Shown: piece after piece, positions 55,300-64,000 of the stretch
How the letters are laid out: each line of letters starts with the position of its first letter
How positions within the stretch are numbered: position 1 is the first letter of the stretch
Source of the DNA: Perkinsus olseni
Lineage: Eukaryota > Perkinsozoa > Perkinsida > Perkinsidae
Length of the DNA stretch: 64,000 bases
Reading direction: 5' to 3'
Assembly: GCA_013115135.1 (NCBI GenBank)
Contig: JABANP010000007.1
Span: 341,500 to 405,499 of the forward strand
Program-made: the position numbers and the translations under genes
Notes under the pieces: model-generated
Told to the model about the DNA's origin: nothing
What the model saw: the letters and a program-made list of their open reading frames with translations, nothing else
Databases searched by the model: none

Positions 55300-56151
55300 C
55301 AACATTAACTCCTCTTGAATATAGCGCCATACCCGATGCCTCCGGTGCAGCATCCAAGGGCATCTTATCCACCTCCACAATATTAACACCATTGAGTCTC
55401 CTCAAACTGGGCACTACCGCTTTAAGGTTTGACGCGAGAGTCGCAAAGGATACCTAACGCTAACATCTACCTAGGAAGGGACCGGCAGGACCTTCCGCTA
55501 CCTGCTCAACTAAGGGGCATCTCCGTAGTGAGATATTTTCTAACTGAGAGCACCCCGAGAACCCTGCCAAGTCCGAAACCTTTCCTAGAGGGAAAAGTAC
55601 GATCGCGTTGTGGGTAACTTATGGTGAACGCGGTCGAGGGATGATCAGCAAACACATCCGCCCGCACTGTACGGAAAGGATTTCCGTCCAAATTTACGTT
55701 CTTCAGGCTGACAAGGCCGGTGAGGTCAACGACCTTACAAAAGCACTGGTGATTTGACATACCAGCGAGAGCAGCATTTTTTACTTCCGAGAGCCTGTTG
55801 TTGGACAAGTCGAGATAAGCCAGGCAGGATAGACGGCGGAGGACATCTAGCCCTGAATAAGGGAGTCTAATGAGATCCGACTACCGCCAGCATCCAACGC
55901 CAGTAAATCACCTCTAGATATCCTGTTCCCGGAGAGATCCAGCCAGATGGTATTCTCACACAGTCCGATACCTGATCGCTGCGTCTGGTAACTGATACCG
56001 TCTGACGATCCATTGCCGCCCTGCCGAGGTTACTTCTGTCGATCTCTTCCAAGCCTTGCTCAGCGAGTTCAAGAAGGGTGACAGTCAATGGATCGAACTG
56101 GCCTGTTATCTTCAAGATACGGTCCAGGGTGATTATCCCGGTCGGTGGCAT
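55300..56151 (-). CDS. Leucine-rich repeat protein
   Basis: The start at 56151 gives MPPTGIITLDRILKITGQFD and PLTVTLLELAEQGLEEIDRS. Spliced blocks then read TIWLDLSGNRISRGDLLALD, RLSCLAYLDLSNNRLSEVKN, FCKVVDLTGLVSLKNVNLDG and NPFRTVRADVFADHPSTAF. The LxxLxLxxNxL signatures (YLDLSNNRL, WLDLSGNRI, KNVNLDGNPF) are clear leucine-rich repeats. A last block near 55415-55330 (VNIVEVDKMPLDAAPEASGM) is probably the C-terminus. LRR proteins bind other proteins; no signal peptide or kinase was seen. The 3' end is approximate. Confidence 0.6.
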
Positions 56152-56331
56152 CTCAGTGTCTCAAAGAACTCCGAGCTGATATTCTCACAGAGACTTATGC
56201 ACACGAGCTACAGTTATTAGACCCGGCCAAGTTATTAGACCCCCACCGGATGCTTCTCGACAAACCTTCTGATTGCACTGCATAACAACGCTACAGAGAG
56301 CCTCTAACTGAGCACAACGGGAAGAGTCTAG

Positions 56332-57330
56332 CTAAGCCGCGACCAGTCTTGGATTATAAATTAGCACACACCATCGGATGCACAGAGGTGAACTGTATAC
56401 TTGGCACACCAACTTACAACGCCATCGCTTGCCACCAACATCGACACGTTGCAAAGAACCATAACACGGCGTCGGAAGGGCGTAGATATCGAGTGAGGTT
56501 ACTGTAACAGGTTTAGAGTCAATACCATCCGGAACCAGAGCCTTTACCACCAGTCTCTCCCAACCCGCACACTGAATTTACAAAGGGAAGAGCAACCACT
56601 TCTCGGGTTGAGCGGACTGACTACGCGTGGCAGCAGCAGCACGCGAACACATTGGACGCTAGAGGGGTAGACTGCTACAGGTCTTCCCAATTTCGCCTTC
56701 TTCAGCGGAGCGCAGGAGCCTCAGCTCGGAAAGGGCCATCGATCCTTGAATCGTTCCGTCGTTGGCAGCAGGAGGTTATACGCCGACTCCGATCTCACTG
56801 CAACCTTGGACGCGGACAAATCGTACGAAATGCAAGATTTGTGGCTGTTGCGCTCACTCAAGCTAATCTCGGGTGATCGATCAGTGATAGCGAGGGGTAT
56901 TACTTCAGGGGTAGCTCTTATTTGTCGTAGAATACGGACGCAGAGGTGTATGAAGTCGATCGTCGTCTACCAACATAGACAGCAGCGCTTAGATCGTAAC
57001 ACAAATCAAGTTTTACGCTATCGATCGGGCGGGCTTCTGTAACCGCGCTCAGTACAACAGAAGCGGAGCGAGTTGAACAGCTCCTCGAATCCGTAAGGCC
57101 AGAGCCATTCTTCGACACTGTCACACAAAGCGACCAGCATCCTCAGAACGAGTCTGGCATTACCAGAGAACATACATGAGAATGCCTGCACGGCATGTAT
57201 GAGTTGGGGTTAAAGAGAGATTCGACGGCGAGCAACCCGGTCATAAGAATTTTAAGGAGCGACCAGCTTACCCGAACCACACAGGGAGGTTCGGAACACT
57301 CGCCTAGACGAAAATAAGGAGTTGACATAC
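56332..57330 (-). CDS. Possible paralog of the neighbouring unknown family (tentative)
   Basis: A terminal exon at 56550-56332 contains DGIDSKPVTVTSLDIYALPT, LQRVDVGGKRWRCKLV and RWCVLIYNPRLVAA, and stops at 56332. The VDVGGKRWRC stretch parallels VDLGGERYRF in the gene at 57.3-58.2 kb, suggesting a related protein. Upstream blocks at 57328-57143 and 57124-56918 are open but could not be joined. Confidence 0.3.
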
Positions 57331-57343
57331 CGGGAAGGATGGA

Positions 57344-58230
57344 ACATCAGTCACTCCTGTCCACTTCCCTTAGTTTATGTTGAAGGTAGGTATAGAAGCC
57401 GCCTTCATAGAACCAAAGCGTTTCGACGTCCCTATCGTCAATGTTGAAGCAGAGACCACAAGTCCTGCGAGCCTCCTCAAGAAAGCGATAACGCTCTCCA
57501 CCTAAGTCCACAGCGTAGGGTTCCCCGACCCTCTTTCTGTACAGCTTGTAAGGGCGGCCCTTAAAGGGCCAATGGTAGCGGTGGTGTCACCAGTCCTCGC
57601 ATTACTGCAACTCATTGTCAATAACCCGCCTCGAGTGACGTTGAATATGAAGTTGGCTCGGTGGCACTCGCCACAGGTGCGTCTTCCCGCGAGGTACATA
57701 CCCTCCCTTAGAGAAAGGTTGAAGCAAGTGAGTGTCACTCGTTTTCCCTGGAACTGGATGGTACCCGAGTTCCAGGAGTTCACCCTGAAACCCACCATGT
57801 CTCCTTCGGCGAACTCGATGGAAGGACAGGCAGCTTTCACGCCGTTGTAGTCTACAACTGGTAGATGTAGTCCATTCCTAGCTGCGTATCGATGTATTCC
57901 CATGGATAATAAATAGGCTTCAACTAAATCTTGAACTCGGTGTCACCACGGTCACAACCATTGCGGTACTGCGCGCGACAGCCCAAGGGCGAATGGACCG
58001 TCCTCATAACTCTGGTTGCCGCATTTCACGGCCATGTACAATGGCCCCCCCTTTGCAGGTTGTAAACAACTTCTACACCAGAACTTTCCTCACACTCTCC
58101 ACTGGAGTGAGAGCTAGTGAATCCGCTGGCTCATTGAGGGAAGGTAGCAGATGGCTTTCAGGGTTCACCAGAGCATACGGTCCGAGCTCGATGCCCCTTA
58201 TGGGGCGTTACAACCATCAGCATGGATCCA
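57344..58230 (-). CDS. Unknown protein with SPRY-like segment (multi-exon)
   Basis: Blocks in order: about 58210-58070 (RGIELGPYALVNPESHLLPS, ADSLALTPVESVRKVLV), about 58045-57960 (GGPLYMAVKCGNQSYEDGPF, ALGLSRAVPQW), 57903-57510 (MGIHRYAARNGLHLPVVDYN, SIEFAEGDMVGFRVNSWNSG, TIQFQGKRVTLTCFNLSLRE, GECHRANFIFNVTRGGLLTM), and about 57510-57344 (VDLGGERYRFLEEARRTCGL, DRDVETLWFYEGGFYTYLQH, KLREVDRSD, stop). EGDMVGFRVNSWNSGTIQF recalls the SPRY core and the gene ending at 52941. No family is confirmed. The true start was not found. Confidence 0.45.
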
Positions 58231-58275
58231 CATGCACGGTGCATGCGCAGCCAGTCCACGACTCGTAAACTCGTA

Positions 58276-58324
58276 GACTTAGTCTACGATATCAGCGAGT
58301 CTCGCTGATATCGTAGACTAAGTC
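58276..58324. repeat. Perfect inverted repeat: 23-bp arms, 3-base loop
   Basis: The left arm 58276-58298 and right arm 58302-58324 are exact reverse complements around GTC. An overlapping palindrome (TCGTAGACT, one base, AGTCTACGA at 58271-58289) can form an alternative hairpin. TCAGCTAGCTGA follows at 58323-58334 and GAATTACTGTCAGTAATTTA after that, so the block is a cluster of self-complementary motifs. Confidence 0.95.
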
Positions 58325-58355
58325 AGCTAGCTGAGCGAGAATTACTGTCAGTAAT

Positions 58356-59243
58356 TTACTGACTCTTAGCAACGAGCCTCCTGAGCCTCTCCAGAGTGCG
58401 GGTAGTCATCACGCGACCGATGGACTCCAGATACTGGGTGAGGATCGACCGAGATGTGTAGAGAGCGTTGTTGGGTCCATCGGCGAGCCACTGCCATAGG
58501 CCAGCGTCGGTCCCGGCAGCACAAGCGTACAACTGTTAGTCGAAGAAGCCAGAGTGCGGAACCTAATATTTAAATAATGAGTACGCCTCGAACCGAGGTG
58601 CTTTCACCGCGCTGGTATCAGTTGGAGTGACTATCTTTCCCATTAGCACTTCGGCCAATGAAGACAGTATTCCACGTCCAAGGTTGAATTTTTGGTCTTC
58701 CCAGACGCGTGTGCAAGCTCTGAAGTGGGCGTCGCTGTTGGCGTGCTTCGTTGCCTTCTTCTTGAGCTTCTTCACATCGCTGATGGCGACAGGTTTTGTG
58801 ACCCAAGCACCCCCACTTGCACCCACCAAGGGCCAGCTGTACTGGTGGCATATGTATATGCAGACGCGACAGTAATACCCGGCATGAGGGCCGTTGAGGA
58901 CTCGGCATATCCAGTCGCTCTGCTTAACGTCAGCCGGCTTACCACTGGCAGGTCTGCGAGGAAGGTCATCAGGGTTAGGGACGTTCACAGCCTCGAGAAT
59001 CCGGTCACCAAAATCCGCTTTAACCTGACTTGTGCTAGCTACGATGCTCTCATCTTGGTCAGAGGGCAGTCCTTCCTCAGCGGGAGGACTTGGCTCAGTG
59101 CCCTCCTGGACTCTGCCTCCGCCGGTCACGGCCGGAGACGAGGAACTCGGAGCAGACCTCGTTCGGAAATACAGTGCGATGCTTGGATACGATGAGCTCT
59201 TTCTTGAGCGCTTAGCCGGTCGAGAGCCTTCAGAAGTACTCAT
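58356..59243 (-). CDS. Truncated hAT-type transposase relative (TTF/BED zinc finger plus start of DUF4371-like region)
   Basis: The start at 59243 gives MSTSEGSRPAKRSRKSSSYP and SIALYFRTRSAPSSS. Then come SDWICRVLNGPHAGYYCRVC, VTKPVAISDVKKLKKKATKH and ANSDAHFRACTRVWEDQ, the Cys/Cys...His/His pattern of transposase-derived TTF-type zinc fingers. A stop follows at 58563. A second block in another frame (58535-58356) reads GPNNALYTSRSILTQYLESI and GRVMTTRTLERLRRL, the helix that precedes the catalytic core in hAT/DUF4371 proteins, and ends immediately before the inverted repeat. The RNase H-like catalytic part is missing. It is either a domesticated DNA-binding fragment or a decayed transposon. 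Confidence 0.6.
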
Positions 59244-60951
59244 AGTGATACCCAGAGGCTCCCCGTGTAAACCAGCCAGGTAGTTAAGGCCAAGATAACG
59301 AGAGTAAAGGCGAGTGTTTCGAGGGGCGCCGCGATTACGAACAACTGTTCTTAAAATATTAACTAGACAAGCAGGCGCTACAGGCAGCCTGTAAGAGGCT
59401 TCGGGTCGAAGCCGTCCCGCATGATACGGGCCTTATCACACAGCTGCATGACTTTCTCAGCGACGAGTCATTGCGGCCCTTGTGCATGTGTGCACAGCTG
59501 ATCATCAGCTGCTGATGCACGCGTGCCACGACCATTTTAGTGTGCGCGTCAGTACATGTCGCACCTCACCGTGAGTGACTCACGGGTTTCGAGAATTATG
59601 AGTCGTGATTCATGACTTGCAAGAATCTGTCGACGGCTTCGGATTTTCCGAATCAGAAAAAACCACGGCCCCTCGGAGAAAACTCAGAGTCTTAGTCGGA
59701 GACTCCCCAGACTCTCAGGTGCTAGGAACATCTCTGCTTGCCAGAGTTATTATAGTAGGCAACCAAAATGCAAATTATTACCCTTCCTGGACTCCTCCCG
59801 AACAAATAAGCCCACCTTCTACGCCCACTGCAGCGTTCAAGGCCATCCTATCCTCCTCGACGGCATATACTCTACCGACCCTTCTTGAACTCGTTAGCAC
59901 AGGCTTCAACAAGGCCGCGAGAGTCCGGAGAGCACAACCAATAGTAACGCTGTCGACTCAGCACTCTCCGCCATGCAGCATGGGCCAGGCCCATGCTCAC
60001 TCAAAAGATACAGGCTCCTCACGGAGCTGACAAACCAAATCACTTTACACAGAGAATCCCCACCTACAACGGCGTTTGCGGAAGAACAAGTCCAGCGAGG
60101 TTAATACGCTCTCTGGGGAATCTAGGGTCCATCCAGCCCAGGGTGCCAACCAGACCATACTACTTCCAGTAGCCTGTTGTCGGACAAACCGAGATGAGCC
60201 GAGGGGGAAAAATAAGTAGAAAAGATAGCGAGCCAAAATGCACGCTCCAATTGACAAACTTCGAACGCAGGGAAACAGTAGTTCGCATCAGCAGAAACTT
60301 TTCCGGTGCGAAGATTTATAACACGTTTTTAATGCCACGATGGGCGCCTGTACTATCTCCTCTTGAAGCCGTATTTCTTTCTTTCATAGAACATGTCCGT
60401 CTTGGCTGCATATTATACCCAAAGATTGAGTATCGGATCCGCCTCTGCGAGATCAACACCTATATCTCGAGTCAAGAGAAATTACCTCGATCTGGAGTCA
60501 GAAAATGATTGATCTTGCATAGACTCCGCATAGGGGTTGAGCGCAGCTATATTCCGCAATGCTTCACGAGGAAAGGGTTATCGGATCTGAGCCACATATC
60601 CTGATGCAAACTGGATTGTCTTCGACTGTCCCTTTGGGCTTTGCTAGAAACTCTTCTTTGCGGTAGTAACGACGTCCGACCTCGAAGCGTCGCTGCTAAG
60701 TAGTCTCCCAACACCAGGCTCTCAGATGGGCCCGCCAGATTGGACACGCACGCTGTGGCCCACTGGCCCGCTGCCAGCGTCGATCACGGGCCGCCTTCAA
60801 GAACCATCGCTCATGAGCGCTCAGCTTCTCGGTGCCTGGGTTTGGTGATGAAGATTGGTGCCCTCTCGGCACTTTGACTCTATCTCCTTCGGATGCAGTG
60901 TGAGAGTCGTGGTCTTCCCTCTAAACACGCGACTCCGACAAACTGTAAGAC
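59244..60951. other. Gene-poor stretch
   Basis: Two plus-strand open frames (59605-60030, 60194-60508) and overlapping minus-strand frames have no recognisable motifs, leader or intron signals. Short palindromes occur (CAGCTGATCATCAGCTG at about 59491-59507, GTGAGTGACTCAC at 59571-59583), continuing the self-complementary character of the 58.3 kb block. No gene is called. Confidence 0.5.
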
Positions 60952-61137
60952 GTGGAAGGTTATTTCGGTGAAAAACTTCGTGAGCACCGTCCGAAATTTC
61001 TCGCTGGTATGGAAATGGAGTTTAGCACGCCTTTGGAGGACCTCCTTCGCTACTACAGTCAAACACCGCGAAGCTTCTACCTCCGAGAGTTTGCCACCGG
61101 GCCTCGCCTTATCATGCCAAAATGTAAGGTGTTCTGA
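60952..61137 (+). CDS. Plus-strand exon of an unknown gene (tentative)
   Basis: The open frame reads EKLREHRPKFLAGMEMEFST, PLEDLLRYYSQTPRSFYLRE and FATGPRLIMPK, which looks like natural protein. It ends at a donor-like GTAAGG or at a stop at 61137. An opposite-strand frame (61239-60880) is also open but has an ordinary shadow composition. No start or partner exon was identified. Confidence 0.3.
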   Translation: MEGYFGEKLREHRPKFLAGMEMEFSTPLEDLLRYYSQTPRSFYLREFATGPRLIMPKCKVF

Positions 61138-61499
61138 TCCACAGCAAGCAGTCTGCGCTGCAAACTTCTCTGCGAAACCACGCCGGTAGACTCTGCACAT
61201 GTACGCTGCTCTTACCGGGCAGCTGCCAACGGACGCCACGACAAGTTGTCTCTCTTCTGTCTCCTGTGCGCCTCGTCGTATTATGTCTTTATTGTACTTA
61301 TATCGACACAGTAGCGGCCGTGTTCACTAGGCTTAGCCTATTAGCGCGGACGTTCTATGCGTAATTTGATCCATTTCCTTACATCGTATCTGTTGCTGTA
61401 CTGATCCTCAGAAGCTGCTGTAATTTCTGTCTCATTTCTGTGACCAGTGTGGCGCAAATTCACGCGAGTGGCGCCAGTGGCGCGAGTTGGCCCGGCAAG

Positions 61500-62329
61500 A
61501 TGACGCAGCCGATTTCTGGCGTGGCGGAAGCTATGTCAAAATTGGAAGATTGTTCTTCTCTTTGCCCCATATCGCTTTCCAAGCTTCGATTTGAAAACTA
61601 TCGAACATCAGCAGTCATGTATACCATCGTCGGGATTCTGTGCTTCATAGCCTCACGCGGCATCGCCTTTGGACTCTCCTTGAGGTATGGAAGATTCAGC
61701 CAGAGCACTTGTGGGCAAAATCGATGCCCTGACATTGAGTCTGTTGCGTCGCATTTTCAGGTTGAGGAGCTCTCCTTACTGCCTCGTCGGGCAGCGAGAA
61801 CCTCACCATCGAAACTGAAGGTACGAATCCTCCGTTTGTCGCATGCTATGATCTAGTGATAGTGAACTGATTATGTCGGCTACATATGATGTGCGAATTC
61901 AGGAGGCCCCTACGAGAAGCTCAATCGGGGAATGCGTTACTAAAGGAGGAAATGTTGTTGGGTGCCATTGCAACAATGGTGATCTTTGGTTCATTGCTGT
62001 AAGTCTGAAGGGCGTCCTCGTTGTTCTGGTAGGGGATTCTTCATCGTCGATGCTAGGTGCGAAGTCGGCTAGGGTGTCCCCCTGACTCGGCATCTTCTCA
62101 GGATGACCGGTCTCATCCGTGGCGTGATCGACTTGGTCCTCTGTTCAAAAAGTGTACAACTGCTATCATCACTTTGTCCCAGCCCTATTTGACGGGACTG
62201 TGGGCGGCGCAACGCAACGACAATTATTGCATGACGTCTGCAGGGATGATGGCTAGTAAGCAAACAGGGCTCGCCGGAGTCCAGCGTCGTGAACTGCTCT
62301 TCATGTGTACTCAGGACTGCCTGGAGTGA
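61500..62329 (+). CDS. Probable multi-exon membrane protein (tentative)
   Basis: The first block (61500-61685) reads MTQPISGVAEAMSKLEDCSS, ISLSKLRFENYRTSAVMYTI and VGILCFIASRGIAFGLSLR, with one hydrophobic helix and a donor-like AGGTATGG after it. A later block in another frame (about 61904-62005) reads LREAQSGNALLKEEMLLGAI and ATMVIFGSLL, a second helix ending at a consensus donor GTAAGT. A final block (about 62101-62329) reads RDRLGPLFKKCTTAIITLSQ and AQRNDNYCMTSAGMMAS. No family recognised; the joins are not proven. Confidence 0.35.
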
Positions 62330-63734
62330 GTGACGCTGCGCGTATATATTTACTGGAAAATTCTGTGTCTTCTTCAATTAAGGGCTGATGTTTCAGCAAC
62401 ACATCCCCGCATTCAGCCTACATTATTTTATATCTCTTTATCAATCCATTTCACTTTTATATGTACATGCTGGAGTGGTGAAGGAAATCGGCTCTATGCC
62501 GTCGAAACTGCTCTCACCAGCGTAGCCTGGCTACTACTAAGCTTCGCATGTCAACTCACCCCGGATGTCAGCGCGGAATTATTTCAGCTGGTTTAGATCT
62601 CGGAAAGTAGAGGATTAGCACTGACATTAAAAAGTCGATTATTTTATTTCGGCGGTATCCCTCAGTATTGCCTGTTTAAGCACAAGTAGCGTTGTATAGA
62701 CACGTGTAATCCTGAGAGATTCCGTGCATGATCCACTGACTTTGTTGGACCAGATGATGCGCTGTGGCGCGCCAAGTTGGAACGATTGCATATAGCGTTT
62801 AAGGTCATTTAGGAGAAGCTCTCCAGGCTCCTTCTGAAATCGCCCTCCCGTCATATTCTTGCCTGGTCACAGTTGTGTGTTGCCTTTCCGTTAGTTGGTC
62901 ACAGCAGTTGGAGGTATATGCTAGGCTTCTCTTTGCCCCTGTATTCTTGTGTTAAAAGTGTCGTTTGCATCGTCAAGAGATGCAGGGATTACTATGAAGA
63001 TCCACTCAGCGCATTCCTTCTCATATCATGATGAACTGCGGGATCTTGCACTCAGGGATTAGACACTGGTCATGAAACGCGTCCATCAGCCGCAGTTGAT
63101 GACGCACACAGCCTCATCTCACCCACACTGTTCAACCCTGACATCGCGAGCAGCCTACGGGTTCCCTAAACCTCTCTTCTTCAATCGCTCGATTTTCAGC
63201 TCTTTTCCAATAGGGTAGGTTACAGTAGGTATCATATGGGTTCCGGAATCGAAAACTTCCTGGTTCTGATAGCCGCTCCAGCCGAATCTTCATGCGAATT
63301 TCTTCTTCGGGAAACGATCTCTGAGCAGAATGCTCGCCACTTGCGAGTCGCCAGCCGTTAGCGCAGGCCGTCTCGCGAGTGTACACTTCAGACCAGCAGC
63401 CTTTACGGTGGTCCTTCAACATACACTGCGCGACAAATTCTTAGAAAATCCGGTTTTAGATCATTTTATCCTTCCAGGTGTACCATTTCGCAAACGAGTT
63501 TCCAGTGCATGTCTGCTTACATGGCATACTGGATATACTCTTGGTGGATCGCGCGATAAATCGAAAATCCTTACATGATTAGGCACGCAACAAATTTTCA
63601 GAAAACCACGGCTTAGCGCGGGTAGTGAAATCGCTCATTATAGCCACAAAGCTATAATTTAAACTCTGAATCAGTCTGAAACTGATTTGCGGCACTCGAG
63701 AGAGCTTCTAATAACTACACCATTTCCCGTGCAA
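62330..63734. other. Spacer with isolated open frames
   Basis: Minus-strand frames at 62854-62639 (LLNDLKRYMQSFQLGAPQRI, RITRVYTTLLVLKQAI) and 63422-63132 (MKIRLERLSEPGSFRFRNPY, NLPYWKRAENRAIEEERF) look more protein-like than their surroundings and may be exons of unrecognised genes. No domains, leaders or joins could be established, so they are not called as genes. Confidence 0.35.
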
Positions 63735-63990
63735 GCTGCTTTGACAAGTGACCAGCAAGAATGACAATGTGACAAGCAAGTTTGACAATGAACACGCAAG
63801 TCTCGACACATATTGGATTTGTTCACACCAAGAATGTCAATGTCAAGCCCGAAGTTTGACATTACATGTCCAAATCTGTTAACTCCAAGAATGTCAATGT
63901 GAAGTCCAAGCTTTGACACAAGCCGGATTTAGTTAGCATCACTCGCGAATGTCAATGTTGAGTCCAAGCCCTGATTAAGGGCAAAAATAT
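63735..63990. repeat. Degenerate tandem repeat, about 55-bp period
   Basis: Units are recognised by GGATTTGTT / AAATCTGTT / GGATTTAGTT at 63815, 63872 and 63925 (spacing 57 and 53), each followed by GAATGTCAATGT and then GAAGTTTGACA or a variant. An earlier, more diverged unit begins near 63755. The array continues towards the window edge. Confidence 0.75.
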
Positions 63991-64000
63991 CACATGCAAG

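Noticed and set aside
59605..60030. 141-codon plus-strand open frame in the gene-poor stretch
   Set aside because: No domain, no intron signals and unremarkable composition; not enough to call a gene.

Overview
The window is eukaryotic nuclear DNA. Genes are cut by many short GT-AG introns (mostly about 40-60 nt), and no operons, Shine-Dalgarno sites or bacterial gene order are seen. Clear eukaryotic genes include the spliceosomal HEAT-repeat protein SF3B1, a GLFG nucleoporin of the Nup98 family, a FEN1-type flap nuclease, an ATG101-like HORMA protein, an Aha1-like cochaperone and a protein with a plant/apicomplexan-type AP2 domain. Tandem families of predicted secreted proteins, an AP2 regulator and very compact intron-rich genes suggest an alveolate, most likely Perkinsus or a close relative. 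That placement is inference from gene style and was not tested by a search.

Layout. 1-9,030: two tandem copies (about 3.5 and 4.5 kb) plus a truncated third copy of a unit carrying a secreted-protein gene. Copy 2 holds a 622-bp inverted-repeat element whose empty site survives in copy 1. 9.7-13.3 kb: a type II membrane protein, a 52-residue one-helix protein and an ankyrin protein. 13.6-21.8 kb: three cation diffusion facilitator (ZnT/SLC30-type) genes, two nearly identical and one diverged, with an unknown gene between the first two. 22.5-23.5 kb: an unknown plus-strand gene. 23.9-27.6 kb: Nup98-like gene on the plus strand. 27.8-40.4 kb: a run of minus-strand genes (FEN1-like, ATG101-like, AP2 protein, Myb-like/EEP nuclease, coiled-coil protein, EF-hand protein, small membrane or secreted proteins, Aha1-like). 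40.7-46.9 kb: SF3B1. 47.3-48.1 kb: a plus-strand secreted protein divergent from SF3B1. 48.4-52.5 kb: secreted protein, small membrane protein and subtilisin-like protease, all minus. 52.9-58.2 kb: related unknown genes with an LRR gene among them. 58.3-59.2 kb: a truncated hAT-type transposase relative ending beside a perfect 23-bp hairpin. 59.2-64 kb: sparse, with one probable plus-strand membrane protein and a degenerate tandem repeat at the end.

Nearly all genes from 27.8 to 59.2 kb lie on the minus strand, often with gaps of only 70-250 bp. The housekeeping block (splicing, nuclear pore, replication/repair, autophagy, Hsp90 cofactor) sits between lineage-specific tandem families of secreted or membrane proteins. 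No tRNA, rRNA, CRISPR array, prophage or operon was found. Exon joins were made by eye from reading frame and GT/AG sites. Gene spans are therefore more reliable than individual exon borders.
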